A DNA stretch of 64,000 nucleotides from Roseospira visakhapatnamensis. GTDB lineage: Bacteria; Pseudomonadota; Alphaproteobacteria; Rhodospirillales; Rhodospirillaceae. Under the pieces are notes generated by a model. That model had not been told where the DNA came from and made no database searches. It saw only the letters and a list, made by a program, of their open reading frames with translations. Positions 8,989-17,952 of this stretch are shown here, piece after piece. Both the position numbers and the translations under genes were made by a program. Each line of letters begins with the position of its first letter. Position 1 is the stretch's first letter. The DNA lies in NCBI RefSeq assembly GCF_014197915.1, contig NZ_JACIGK010000008.1, positions 92,781 to 156,780 of the forward strand. The letters are read 5' to 3'.

Positions 8989-9882
8989 ATGGTGGATACC
9001 CCCTGGATGGTCGAGTTTCCGGCCATGAACCCGGACGCGTTGCGCGCGGTCAACCGGGTGATCGACGACGCCTACCGGGCCTTCACCCGATCCTACGGCG
9101 CGGCGATCGAGGATGCCTTTACCCCCCTGCTGCACATCATGGTGTGGTTCGAACAGCTGTTGCTAGGCGCGCCCTGGTGGCTGGTGATCGCGGTCGTCGC
9201 CGCGCTGGCCTGGGGCGCCAGCCGGGGCTGGCGGCTGGTGGCGCTGGTGGTGGCCTCGTTCCTGGCGATCGGCACCCTGGGCATGTGGGAAGACACCATG
9301 CGCACCATGGCCATGATCTCGGTGTGCACGCTGATCGCCGTGGTCGTGGGCATCCCCATGGGGATCCTGCTGTCCCGCTCCGACCGGCTGAAGGCCGCCG
9401 TGGTGCCGGTGCTGGACGTGATGCAGACCATGCCCAGCTTCGTCTACCTGATCCCGGTGGTCATGCTGCTGGGCCTGGGCAAGGTGCCGGGGCTGCTGGC
9501 GGTGGTGGTCTACGCCATTCCGCCGGTGATCCGCCTGACCGACCTGGGGATCCGCCTGGTGGACAAGGAGGTGCTGGAGGCCACCGACGCCTTCGGCGCC
9601 AGCCCCTGGCAGCGCCTGTGGGGGGTGCAGATTCCGCTGGCCATGCCCAACATCATGGCCGGCGTCAACCAGACCATCATGATGGCCCTGGCCATGGTCG
9701 TGGTGGCCTCCATGATCGGCGTCAAGGGCCTGGGCCAGCCGGTGCTGCGGGCGGTGACCAACCAGTACTTCGCCATGGGCCTGCTGAACGGCCTGGCGGT
9801 GGTGCTGCTGGCCATCCTGTTCGACCGCGTGACCCAGGCCTATGGCCGCCGCCTGCAAAGGTTCCGCCATGACCAACCGTGA
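8989..9882 (+). CDS. Glycine betaine/proline-type ABC transporter permease
   Basis: A 297-residue inner-membrane permease of the ProW/OpuAB family with about six hydrophobic segments. It has the conserved LDVMQTMPSFVYLIP stretch and the EAA-type loop EATDAFGASPWQRLWGVQIPL that contacts the ATPase. I choose ATG 8989 because GGGAG sits 10 nt upstream; a GTG at 8941 would add 16 residues. Its stop overlaps the ATPase start by 14 bp, so the two are translationally coupled. Confidence 0.9.
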   Translation: MVDTPWMVEFPAMNPDALRAVNRVIDDAYRAFTRSYGAAIEDAFTPLLHIMVWFEQLLLGAPWWLVIAVVAALAWGASRGWRLVALVVASFLAIGTLGMWEDTMRTMAMISVCTLIAVVVGIPMGILLSRSDRLKAAVVPVLDVMQTMPSFVYLIPVVMLLGLGKVPGLLAVVVYAIPPVIRLTDLGIRLVDKEVLEATDAFGASPWQRLWGVQIPLAMPNIMAGVNQTIMMALAMVVVASMIGVKGLGQPVLRAVTNQYFAMGLLNGLAVVLLAILFDRVTQAYGRRLQRFRHDQP

Positions 9883-10963
9883 GGACCAGACCGCAGCACC
9901 TGACGTCAAGATCGCGGTGCGGGGCCTGACCAAGGTGTTCGGTCCCGACCCGGCGGGCATGATCCCGCTGGTCCGTGAGGGGATGACCAAGGCGGACCTG
10001 ATGGCCCGGCATGGCCACGTGCTGGGCCTGGGGCCGGTCACCATGGATGTCCGGGCCGGCCATGTGCACGTGGTCATGGGTCTGTCGGGGTGCGGCAAGT
10101 CCACTCTGATCCGCCATATCAACCGCCTGATCGAACCCACGGCCGGCCACGTTCTGGTGGACGGCACCGACATCACCGCCCTGTCGGCGCGCGACCTGCG
10201 CGCGTTCCGCCGTCTGCGCGCCAGTATGGTGTTCCAGCGGTTCGCCCTCCATCCCCATCGGACGGTGCTGGGCAACGTCGCCTACGGCCTGCGCGTCCAG
10301 GGACTGCCGCGCGCCGAGGCCGAGGCGCGCGCCGGCGCCTGGGTGGCGCGCGTTGGCCTGGCGGGCTTCGAGAGCCGCTTCCCCGCACAATTGTCCGGGG
10401 GCATGCAGCAGCGGGTGGGCCTGGCCCGGGCGCTCGCCACGGACGCCGACATCCTGTTGATGGACGAGGCGTTTTCGGCCCTCGATCCACTCATCCGCAC
10501 GGACATGCAGGACGTGCTGCTGCGCCTTCAGGCGGACCTGAAAAAGACCATCCTGTTCATCACCCATGACCTGGATGAAGCGCTGCGCCTGGGCGACCGC
10601 ATCACCATCCTGCGCGACGGCCGGATGATCCAGGAGGGCACCACGCCCGAGATTGTTCTAACGCCCGCAGATCGTTACGTGTCGGACTTCGTGCGTGACA
10701 TTAACCGCGCCCGGGTGCTGCGGGTGAAGGCCGTCATGGACGGCGTGGTCAATAGCGCGCGCGGACCGGGGCTGCCCCTGTCGAGCACCCTGGAGGAAGC
10801 CTTGACCTTCTTCCATGACGACCCCTCGGGCCGACGCCCGGTGGTCAACGGGGATGGCCGACAGCCGATCGGCTCGGTCGGCCTGCCGGAGATCCTGCGG
10901 GCCATTGAACGGCCGCCAATGGAGCGGTGTACAGACGAGGCGGCGACCACGGCGCAGTCGTGA
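9869..10963 (+). CDS. Glycine betaine/proline-type ABC transporter ATP-binding protein
   Basis: A 364-residue ATPase of the ProV/OpuAA family. The N-terminus has the accessory segment with VREGMTKADLMARHGHVLGL seen in this family. Walker A GLSGCGKST is at residues 71-79, followed by signature LSGGMQQR and Walker B ILLMDEAFSALDP. The region after about residue 280 is short and lacks a clear pair of CBS domains, so osmotic sensing through CBS is not evident. The start inside the permease gene gives a 14-bp overlap. It energises import by the preceding permease and binding protein. Confidence 0.92.
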   Translation: MTNREDQTAAPDVKIAVRGLTKVFGPDPAGMIPLVREGMTKADLMARHGHVLGLGPVTMDVRAGHVHVVMGLSGCGKSTLIRHINRLIEPTAGHVLVDGTDITALSARDLRAFRRLRASMVFQRFALHPHRTVLGNVAYGLRVQGLPRAEAEARAGAWVARVGLAGFESRFPAQLSGGMQQRVGLARALATDADILLMDEAFSALDPLIRTDMQDVLLRLQADLKKTILFITHDLDEALRLGDRITILRDGRMIQEGTTPEIVLTPADRYVSDFVRDINRARVLRVKAVMDGVVNSARGPGLPLSSTLEEALTFFHDDPSGRRPVVNGDGRQPIGSVGLPEILRAIERPPMERCTDEAATTAQS

Positions 10964-11017
10964 CAAACGGGGCAGAAGCTCATGTCCCGCTTCTTCTCTC
11001 TTCAGGAGTAAGAACCA

Positions 11018-11719
11018 ATGCCCCTTGATCCTGTGGACAAGGACCTGTGGATTGTCGAAGGGCCGGTGGTGTCCTTCTACGGCTTCCCCTATCCGACTCG
11101 CTCGGTGATCGCACGCCTGCCCGACGGCGGACTCTGGGTCTGGTCACCCGTGGCCCTGACGGACGATCTGCGGGAGGCCATCCACGCGCTGGGGCCGGTG
11201 TCATCGCTGGTCAGCCCAAATGCCCTGCATCACCTGTGGCTGGCCGACTGGATCGCCGCGTGGCCACAGGCCAGCGTGTATGGACTGGCGTCCCTGGCCC
11301 GCAAGCGCCGCGACCTGACCTTCACGGCCCTTCTGGAGGACACGCCGCCGACCGCCTGGGGTGGGATGATCGATCAGGCATGGCTGCGCGCTTCGGTGTT
11401 TCTGGACGAGATCGTCTTCTTTCACCGACCGTCCCGGACGGCCATTGTGGGTGACTACTGCCAAGCGTTCGAAGAGACCTTCCTGGCGGCGCAATGGTCC
11501 GCGTGGCAGCGACCCATTGCACGGGTCTGGGGCATCACCGAGGCCCATGGCCGGGCACCGCTGGAGCTTCGCCTCACCACGTTGAAAGCGGGGCGAGCCC
11601 GGGCCGCTGTCCAGCGTATACTGGCTTGGGCGCCGGAACGCGTGGTGATGGCGCACGGTCGCTGGCAGCGGTCAAACGGTCAGGCTTGGCTGCGGCAGTC
11701 TTTTGACTGGTTGCTCTAG
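11018..11719 (+). CDS. DUF4336 domain protein
   Basis: A 233-residue protein matching the DUF4336 family, thought to be related to metallo-beta-lactamase-fold hydrolases and of unknown function. It opens with LDPVDKDLWIVEGPVVSFYGFPYPTR and contains the family's LVSPNALHHLWLADW and late VVMAHGR segments. It starts 54 bp after the ABC ATPase following TCAGGAG, so it could be the last gene of that operon. Its TAG stop is the first three bases of a solo insertion-sequence end (11717-11734). The final residues may therefore have been altered by an old insertion. Confidence 0.8.
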   Translation: MPLDPVDKDLWIVEGPVVSFYGFPYPTRSVIARLPDGGLWVWSPVALTDDLREAIHALGPVSSLVSPNALHHLWLADWIAAWPQASVYGLASLARKRRDLTFTALLEDTPPTAWGGMIDQAWLRASVFLDEIVFFHRPSRTAIVGDYCQAFEETFLAAQWSAWQRPIARVWGITEAHGRAPLELRLTTLKAGRARAAVQRILAWAPERVVMAHGRWQRSNGQAWLRQSFDWLL

Positions 11720-11734
11720 CAGTGTGTCGGATTT
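11717..11734. mobile_element. Solo insertion-sequence end (remnant)
   Basis: The 18-mer TAGCAGTGTGTCGGATTT matches the left end of the insertion sequence at 63907-63924 with one mismatch. No transposase follows. The next 75 bp are AT-rich compared with the rest of the window, consistent with foreign or decayed DNA. Confidence 0.5.
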
Positions 11735-11804
11735 CAACGACTCAAATCGGCTAACCACTTGATATCATTCATGTTTATTTTTCGGTCAGCAAATCCAACC
11801 TTTC

Positions 11805-11872
11805 ATACCAACGGTCATTGAGAATGACCGGTGCCGCTCGGCGGATGAGTCACACTCATCCGCCGCTGGTAT
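11805..11872. repeat. REP-like palindromic element, copy 1, between convergent genes
   Basis: The element is bounded by ATACCA (11805-11810) and TGGTAT (11867-11872). Inside are two perfect hairpins: CGGTCATT-GAG-AATGACCG (11812-11830) and an 11-bp stem GGCGGATGAGT/ACTCATCCGCC with a CAC loop (11840-11864). Its right edge touches the HAD gene stop, so it may act as a two-way terminator between DUF4336 and HAD. A second copy of the right half lies at 60694-60726. Confidence 0.65.
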
Positions 11873-12588
11873 CACTGGCCCGTATCGCCGTCCATGGGGC
11901 ACAGGCAGTCGGGCAGAGCGGCCAGGGTGTCCAGGTCCACCACCGGCCGCCCGGGCAGGCGCTCCATGGGACGGTTGTGCCGGTTCACCCACAGGGTGTG
12001 GAAGCCGAAGCTGGCGGCGCCCGCCACGTCCCAGCCGTTCGACGACACGAAGGCCAGATGTCTCGGCTCGGCGGCGAAACGGCGGCAGCCCAAGGCGTAG
12101 GCTTCGGCCGTCGGCTTGAACCGCCGCACGGTCTCCACCGACAACGCGTCATCCAAGAGGTCCGTCAGCCCGGCGCTGTCGACGGCCGCCTCCAGCATGT
12201 CGGGGCTGCCGTTGGACAGAATCGCCGTGGCGATTCCCCGATCCCGCAGGGTGGCGAGCGTCTCCACCACCTCCGGAAACGGATCCAGGGTCATGTACAG
12301 GTCCATCATCCGCTCCGCCAGACCGGGGCGCGGCACCTGACCGAGGCTCGCGAAGGCGAAGTCCAGCGCCTCGGCGGTCACGGTGCGAAAGCCCACGTAC
12401 TGGTCCATCAGGGTGCGCAGCCAGGTGTATTCCACCTGCCGCAGGCGCCAGACCTCGGCCAACTGGTCCCAATGGGGACCGATCTCGTCGGCCATGTGCC
12501 GCGCGGCCGACGTCACATCGAAAAGCGTACCATAGGCGTCGAACAAGCAGGCGACGACAGGACGCGGGGCGCGGGAGGATGAGGCCAT
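11872..12588 (-). CDS. HAD-family haloacid dehalogenase, type II
   Basis: A 238-residue cytoplasmic hydrolase of the HAD superfamily, closest by eye to L-2-haloacid dehalogenases. Motif I is FDAYGTLFD with nucleophile Asp17. Motif II lies in AILSNGSPDML, the lysine motif is RRFKPTAEAY, and motif IV is FVSSNGWDVAGA. I start at ATG 12588, where the sequence becomes family-like, with CTGGAGA upstream; a further upstream codon adds ten residues. Known family members hydrolyse 2-haloacids, but a different small substrate is equally possible. It is probably co-transcribed with the lytic transglycosylase upstream (gap 56 bp). Confidence 0.85.
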   Translation of the reverse strand: MASSSRAPRPVVACLFDAYGTLFDVTSAARHMADEIGPHWDQLAEVWRLRQVEYTWLRTLMDQYVGFRTVTAEALDFAFASLGQVPRPGLAERMMDLYMTLDPFPEVVETLATLRDRGIATAILSNGSPDMLEAAVDSAGLTDLLDDALSVETVRRFKPTAEAYALGCRRFAAEPRHLAFVSSNGWDVAGAASFGFHTLWVNRHNRPMERLPGRPVVDLDTLAALPDCLCPMDGDTGQ

Positions 12589-12644
12589 GCGGCGGTCTCC
12601 AGGAGCGGGTGAGAGCAAGCGCCGGGTCAGTGGTCAGCCAGTGG

Positions 12645-14744
12645 TCAGCGTCGCAGGTCGGCGCTCAGGGACCCGGTGGCGCCCTGTCCCAGGCGGTGCC
12701 GGTAGACCTGCGTGCCTTCCAGCACCCGTTGAACATAATTGCGGGTCTCGGGGAAGGGAATCCGCTCGATCCAGTCGATGACGTCCTCGGTGCTCATGCG
12801 CCGGGGATCGCCATGGCGCGACCGCCACTGGCGCGACCGGTGTGGTCCCGCGTTGTAGCCGGCGATGGACAGCACATAGGATCCGTTGAAGTCGTCCAGC
12901 AGCCCGGCGAAATAGGCGGTGCCGAAGCGGACGTTCATGGTGGGGACCTCGGTCAGCGCGGCCAGGGAGTAGGGCTCGCCGAGCTTGGCGGCCACGCCCT
13001 GGGCGGTGCGCGGCATGAGCTGCATCAGGCCGCGGGCGCCGACGCGACTGACGGCCTGGGCGTTGAAGTTGCTCTCCTGGCGGATCAGGGCCAGCAACAC
13101 GGCGACCTCCGGCCGCGGCCCGACGCGCGGCGCCTGGCTGAGCGCCCGCACCAGCGCATCCGGCGCCGGGTAGCCGGCGCGCGGCAGCATGGTTCCCGAC
13201 AGCGCGGCGCGCCGGGCAAAGACCACCGCCAGATCGGGCCGGCTGGTGCCGGCGAGGAAGTCGGCGACCAGGACGCGGAAGCCGGGGGTGGCGCGGCTGT
13301 CATTAAGGGCCGCGACGAACGGGAGGGCCATGTCGGCCCGGCCGGCCCCGTCCATGAGGGCGATCACCCGGACCCGCTGGTCGGCGGCGAAGCGGCGCCG
13401 GTCGGCGTCGGTGACCGGGGGCCTGGCGTCCATGTGGCGGGCCAGGGACTCGCCCATCGCCTCGATGGCCAACTGGCCGTAGAAGGTCTCGGCATGCTGG
13501 GCGGCGCGCCGGTACCAGGTGGTCGCCTGATCGCGCCGTCCCAGGGCCTGGGCGGCGCGTCCGGCCCAGTAGGCGGCCCGGGACAGGCTCTGCGGGTAGG
13601 ACACGCCCGCGTGCATGGCCTCGAAGTGAGGCAGAGCCTTGGCCGGCTGGTTCAGGAACCGCAGGGCCACCCACCCGGCCGTCCACTCGCCGGTGGCGAA
13701 GGCGATGCCGCCGGTGTGGCCGTGCCCGGCCGCGATCCGGTAGGCCAGACCCGACTGGCGGCGGTCCAGGGCCTCACGGGCCAGGATGGCCCGTTGCCGC
13801 GCCCAGGCGTCGGGGTCTCCCTGATTGGCGGCGGGATGGAACAGCAGTTCCGTCGCGCGGTCGAGCAGGTCCCGCTTGCGGCGCCACACCAGGCGGTCGA
13901 ACACCAGGCCAGGGTCGTCGCGCAACGCGCCAGGCACGCGCTCGATGGCGCCGTCCACGCCCGGATTGTTGCGGATCAGCAGGATCCGGGCCTCCGCCAG
14001 GGCGCGATGGCCGGCGGACACCAGGGGATACATCCGCTGCGCCTCGGTCAGGCGTTCGTCCCAGATCAGCGACGACAGTCGCCGTTCATGATCCTCGACA
14101 CGAAGAAAACTCCGGAACTGATTGAAAAAAGACTTTTGCTTGGACTCAGAGAAGCGACCGTCAACCCAGGCGGTGCGGGCGGCGCGGCGCGCCTCGTCCT
14201 GGCGTCCGACCGTCAGCAGGGCTCGCGCCCGGGCAACCATGCCGTCCGTGGTCAGCGGCGGGTGGCTCTCGAACCAGTCCAACAGACGGCGTGGATCCTC
14301 GCGGCCGGTCAAGGCGCGCTCGGCGGCGCGCCGCAGGCTGCGCTGGTGGGGCCAGTCCGAATGGGACTTCATGAACCGGCTGATGCCCGTGAAGGTTCCC
14401 AGGCCAGCCTTGAAGCGCGCCCACTGAACCACGGTGCGCGCGAGGGGATCGCGCAGGCCACCGGCGGTGGCCATGGCGGTGTTGTAGTCGCGGCGCTCGA
14501 CGGCATCGAGGGCGGCGCGCAGGCGCACCGCCTCGGAGGAGGACGGCACCCCCGACGGAACCACGGACTGGGCCTGGGCCGGGGCCCCGGCGATCACGCC
14601 CAGCAGCACGGCCAGGCCGAGCAGGATCAGGCCGCGCACGGTCCGGCGCGGCGCGGCGGCGCGACCAGCGCCCCGGCCCGGGGCCGTCCGGACGCATGGA
14701 CAGGAACCGCCGGGCGGAGTCGGGCACAGACACGGGACGGACAT
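12645..14744 (-). CDS. slt: Soluble lytic murein transglycosylase (Slt family)
   Basis: A 699-residue periplasmic enzyme that cleaves peptidoglycan glycan strands to 1,6-anhydromuropeptides. A hydrophobic signal ends at APAQAQ. A long alpha-helical superhelix with TPR-like repeats follows, then the C-terminal SLT domain with catalytic Glu in IRQESNFN, then GLMQLMP, and the NYVQRVLEG tail. ATG 14744 has GGAG at normal spacing; GTG 14756 is the alternative. The basic stretch before the signal core is unusually long, so a GTG at 14639 could be the true start. It is followed by the HAD gene on the same strand. Confidence 0.92.
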   Translation of the reverse strand: MSVPCLCPTPPGGSCPCVRTAPGRGAGRAAAPRRTVRGLILLGLAVLLGVIAGAPAQAQSVVPSGVPSSSEAVRLRAALDAVERRDYNTAMATAGGLRDPLARTVVQWARFKAGLGTFTGISRFMKSHSDWPHQRSLRRAAERALTGREDPRRLLDWFESHPPLTTDGMVARARALLTVGRQDEARRAARTAWVDGRFSESKQKSFFNQFRSFLRVEDHERRLSSLIWDERLTEAQRMYPLVSAGHRALAEARILLIRNNPGVDGAIERVPGALRDDPGLVFDRLVWRRKRDLLDRATELLFHPAANQGDPDAWARQRAILAREALDRRQSGLAYRIAAGHGHTGGIAFATGEWTAGWVALRFLNQPAKALPHFEAMHAGVSYPQSLSRAAYWAGRAAQALGRRDQATTWYRRAAQHAETFYGQLAIEAMGESLARHMDARPPVTDADRRRFAADQRVRVIALMDGAGRADMALPFVAALNDSRATPGFRVLVADFLAGTSRPDLAVVFARRAALSGTMLPRAGYPAPDALVRALSQAPRVGPRPEVAVLLALIRQESNFNAQAVSRVGARGLMQLMPRTAQGVAAKLGEPYSLAALTEVPTMNVRFGTAYFAGLLDDFNGSYVLSIAGYNAGPHRSRQWRSRHGDPRRMSTEDVIDWIERIPFPETRNYVQRVLEGTQVYRHRLGQGATGSLSADLRR

Positions 14745-14913
14745 GGGGCTCTCCACGACTGAGGTCCGGCGGACGCCCGGACCTGGGGCCGGCAGGATCG
14801 GGTTCCATCCTGACCAACCCGCCCGGTCTGGGCAAGAGACCGTCCGCCGGCACGGCTCCCACCATGGCGGGGTGCGGCCCCGGCGTTTCGCGTTTCCCTG
14901 TGGCGCCGTTCGT

Positions 14914-16398
14914 CTACCGGTCCAGGATCATGGACAGGCGATCGACGCTGAAGGGCGCCGCGCTCAGGTCGTCCATGCTGTCAAGAACGGCGGTCCGCAA
15001 GGCGGGCTCGTCCATGGACCGGCCCCAGAACGCCGGCTCCGCCAGGAAGGCGCCGACCATCGCCTGGCGCCCCTCCGGCGTGCCATCGTCGAGGGCACCG
15101 ATCGCCCGGACCCGGGCAAGGATCGCCTCCGAATCCCGGGCCGGCAGCGTGGCCGCGTTCGGGAACCGGCCAAGGTAGAACAGCAGCCACGCGGCCAGGG
15201 ACAGGGTCAGCAGCGGGGCCGGCCTGCCGAAGCGCGCGGTATAGGCCAACAGCCTGTCCAGGGCTCGCGTCTGGACCTTGACCAGCCCGTTGAGGCTGAT
15301 GTCGTGCCACAGGTGACGGATGTAGGGGTTGCGGAAGCGCCGTAGAACGGCGGCGGCGAAATCCTCAAGGTCCGCCTTGGGAAGATCCAGGAAAGGAATG
15401 ATCTCCTGGGACAAAAGGCGATCCAGGAACCGGGCGCCAGCCGGGGTCCGCACGGCCTCGCCCACGGTCTCGACACCCGCCAGCATGGCCAGCGGACACA
15501 GCGCCGTGTGGGCGCCATTGAGAATCGCGACCTTGCGGGCCTTGTACGGAGTCACGTCCTCGGTGACGATGGTCTCGGACTCATGCTCGGCCAGGGGGAG
15601 CCTGAGCGCTGGCATGCCCGGCTTGCGTTCGATGACGAACAGGTGGAACGCCTCACCGGTGGTCATGAAGCGGTCGTCGTAGCCCAGTTCCGCGCGCAGG
15701 GCGTCGGCGTCCGCCGCCGGAAACCCGGGAACGATCCGGTCCACCAGGGTGTTGTAGAACGCGTTGTGGTCCTTCACCCAAGTGATGAACGCCGGCCCCA
15801 GCCCCCACTCGTCGGCATGCCGGAGCACGATCCGCCGCAGCTCCTCGCCGTTCCGGTCGATCAGTTCGCAGGCGATCATCTGCAGCCCCGCATCGGGCGC
15901 GCCGCCGGCGTGCCGCCAGCGCTCGTGCAGGACGCGGGTCAGCTTGGCGGGAAAGGACGCCGGCGGGCTGTCGTGGTAGGCCACTGCGGGAGCATAGGCG
16001 ATGCCGGCGTCCGTGGTGTTGGAGACCACCACGGTGATGTCGGGATTACGGGCCAGGTCAAGGACCCTGTCCCACTCCCCGTGGGACCGGACTTCCTGGC
16101 GCACGCAGGCGACCAGCCGCGAGTCGGACACGGCCTCGCCAGTCTCGTCTACACCGCGCGAGATGACCGTGTACAGGCCGTCCTGCTCGTTCAGACTGGC
16201 CGGATTGCCGCCGGCGATGGGGCGCACGATCACCACGCCCCAGTCGCCGTCCGCGCGCTCGTTCAGGCGGTCCACCTTCCAGTCGAAGAACGCGCGCAGG
16301 AAGTTCCCTTCGCCGAACTGAAGGATGCGGGGGGTGGGGCGCCGCAGGCCTCGGGCGGCGGGATGGTCCGCGCCGAGGCGCGCGATGGCGGTGGTCAT
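14914..16398 (-). CDS. uxaB: Tagaturonate reductase (altronate oxidoreductase)
   Basis: A 494-residue NAD-dependent enzyme of the polyol-specific long-chain dehydrogenase family, interconverting D-tagaturonate and D-altronate. The N-terminal Rossmann part has ILQFGEGNFLRAFFDWKVD; the catalytic segment KVAILNGAHTALCPL carries the family's Lys, Asn and His. Length matches UxaB (about 480). It is the last gene of the gntR-adh-dctPQM-uxaA-uxaB operon, 28 bp after uxaA. In this pathway it makes altronate, which UxaA then dehydrates. Fructuronate or mannitol enzymes are related, but the uxaA partner supports tagaturonate. Confidence 0.92.
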   Translation of the reverse strand: MTTAIARLGADHPAARGLRRPTPRILQFGEGNFLRAFFDWKVDRLNERADGDWGVVIVRPIAGGNPASLNEQDGLYTVISRGVDETGEAVSDSRLVACVRQEVRSHGEWDRVLDLARNPDITVVVSNTTDAGIAYAPAVAYHDSPPASFPAKLTRVLHERWRHAGGAPDAGLQMIACELIDRNGEELRRIVLRHADEWGLGPAFITWVKDHNAFYNTLVDRIVPGFPAADADALRAELGYDDRFMTTGEAFHLFVIERKPGMPALRLPLAEHESETIVTEDVTPYKARKVAILNGAHTALCPLAMLAGVETVGEAVRTPAGARFLDRLLSQEIIPFLDLPKADLEDFAAAVLRRFRNPYIRHLWHDISLNGLVKVQTRALDRLLAYTARFGRPAPLLTLSLAAWLLFYLGRFPNAATLPARDSEAILARVRAIGALDDGTPEGRQAMVGAFLAEPAFWGRSMDEPALRTAVLDSMDDLSAAPFSVDRLSMILDR

Positions 16399-16426
16399 GT
16401 CGGATGATCCTTGCTGAATCCGGGCC

Positions 16427-17914
16427 CTACAGCGTCACGCCGGTCTTGAAGAGGACGACGTCGTGGACGCCATTGCGTTCGTTGCGCGTTTGCGCTCCGG
16501 CGGCGACGGACAGAACGGTGTCGATGAAGTCCGGGAGCAGGTCCGCCACGGCCACGCCGTCCTCGGCGATCGGACCGGCGTTGAAGTCCATCCAGTGGGG
16601 CTTTTTCTGATAAAGCGCCGTATTGGTGGCGATCTTCAGGGTCGGCACGATGCCGCCGAGCGGTGTGCCGCGCCCCGTGGTGAACAGCTCCAGGTGGCAG
16701 CCTGCGGCGGCCAGCGCCGTGACGGCCACGCCGTCGTTGCCCGGGGCCTCCAGCAGCGTGAGGCCCGGCCTGCGGATCCGCTGGGCATAGCGGATCACGT
16801 CGCGCACCGGCGCGCGGCCCGCCTTCTGCGTGCAACCCAGGGACTTCTCCTCCAGGGTGCTGATGCCCCCGGCCTTGTTTCCCGGCGACGGATTCTCGTA
16901 GATCGGTTGATCGTGGACGGTGAAGTATGCCTTGAAATCCTGGATCAGGTGGACGACGGCGTCGAAGACATCGGTGTTCTCGGCGCGCTCCATCAGCAGG
17001 TGCTCGGCCCCGAACATCTCCGGAACCTCGGTCAGGACCGTCGACCCGCCCCGGACGCAGAGCCAGTCGGAAAACGCGCCCAGCAGGGGGTTGGCGGTGA
17101 TCCCCGAGAACCCGTCCGACCCGCCGCATTTCAGGCCGACCCGCAGCCGATCCACGCCCACCGGGGCGCGGGTGTCGGCGTGGAGGACGGCGGCCAGGGC
17201 GCCCAGGTGCTCCAGGGCCGCCGCCATCTCGTCGGTCTCGTCCTGGGCGATCAGGTAGCGCAGGCGCCGGGGATCGGGATGCGCGAAACCGGCCTGGAAC
17301 AGGGCCGGGGTGTTGTTCTCGCAGCCGAGCCCGATCACCAGCACGCCGCCCGCGTTGGGATGCACCGCGAGCGCCCGCAGGATGTTGCGGGTGTTGTCCA
17401 GGTCGTCACCCAACTGGGAACAGCCGTAGGGATGCTCCAGAACCATCGCACGGGTTCCGTCCGGCAGAAGCCCCGACGCCTCGATCCGGCGCGCGGCCGT
17501 GCGCGCCAGGCCATTGACGCACCCCACCAGGGGGATGATCCACAGGTCGTTGCGAATGCCGATCTCGCCGTTTGCGCGGACGAAGGCCGGGATGGTGCGG
17601 TCTTCGGCGGGGACGGACGGTGCCTCGGGAGGCGGGCCGGCGTAGCGGTAGGCGGTGTCGATGCCCAGGGTGGTCTTCAGATTGTGGGCGTGGACATGAT
17701 CGCCGGGACCAATGGCGGCGGTGGCCTGGCCGATGACGCCCCCGTACTTGAGCACGCGATCGCCGACGGCATGGGGCCGCAGCGCGATCTTGTGACCCGG
17801 TGGAACATCGGCCGTCACCGTCAGGCCGAAGTCCGCCAGCGATGTCCCCGCCGGCACCGGCGCCAAGGCGACGACGACCGTGTCGGCAGGATGGATCTTG
17901 AGGACGTTCGCCAT
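16427..17914 (-). CDS. uxaA: Altronate dehydratase
   Basis: A 495-residue iron-dependent dehydratase converting D-altronate to 2-keto-3-deoxygluconate. The first 90 or so residues form the small SAF domain; the remainder is the catalytic part, with HPYGCSQLGDD, IGLGCENN, KCGGSDGFSGITANP and NPSPGNKAGGIST. Full length matches E. coli UxaA. I start at ATG 17914 after AAGG. The open frame extends far upstream, but that part runs across dctM in another frame and is not real. It lies 38 bp after dctM and 28 bp before uxaB. Confidence 0.94.
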   Translation of the reverse strand: MANVLKIHPADTVVVALAPVPAGTSLADFGLTVTADVPPGHKIALRPHAVGDRVLKYGGVIGQATAAIGPGDHVHAHNLKTTLGIDTAYRYAGPPPEAPSVPAEDRTIPAFVRANGEIGIRNDLWIIPLVGCVNGLARTAARRIEASGLLPDGTRAMVLEHPYGCSQLGDDLDNTRNILRALAVHPNAGGVLVIGLGCENNTPALFQAGFAHPDPRRLRYLIAQDETDEMAAALEHLGALAAVLHADTRAPVGVDRLRVGLKCGGSDGFSGITANPLLGAFSDWLCVRGGSTVLTEVPEMFGAEHLLMERAENTDVFDAVVHLIQDFKAYFTVHDQPIYENPSPGNKAGGISTLEEKSLGCTQKAGRAPVRDVIRYAQRIRRPGLTLLEAPGNDGVAVTALAAAGCHLELFTTGRGTPLGGIVPTLKIATNTALYQKKPHWMDFNAGPIAEDGVAVADLLPDFIDTVLSVAAGAQTRNERNGVHDVVLFKTGVTL

Positions 17915-17952
17915 GACTTGCCTTCCCGTTACGCCGGTTCCCGATCGCCCCG

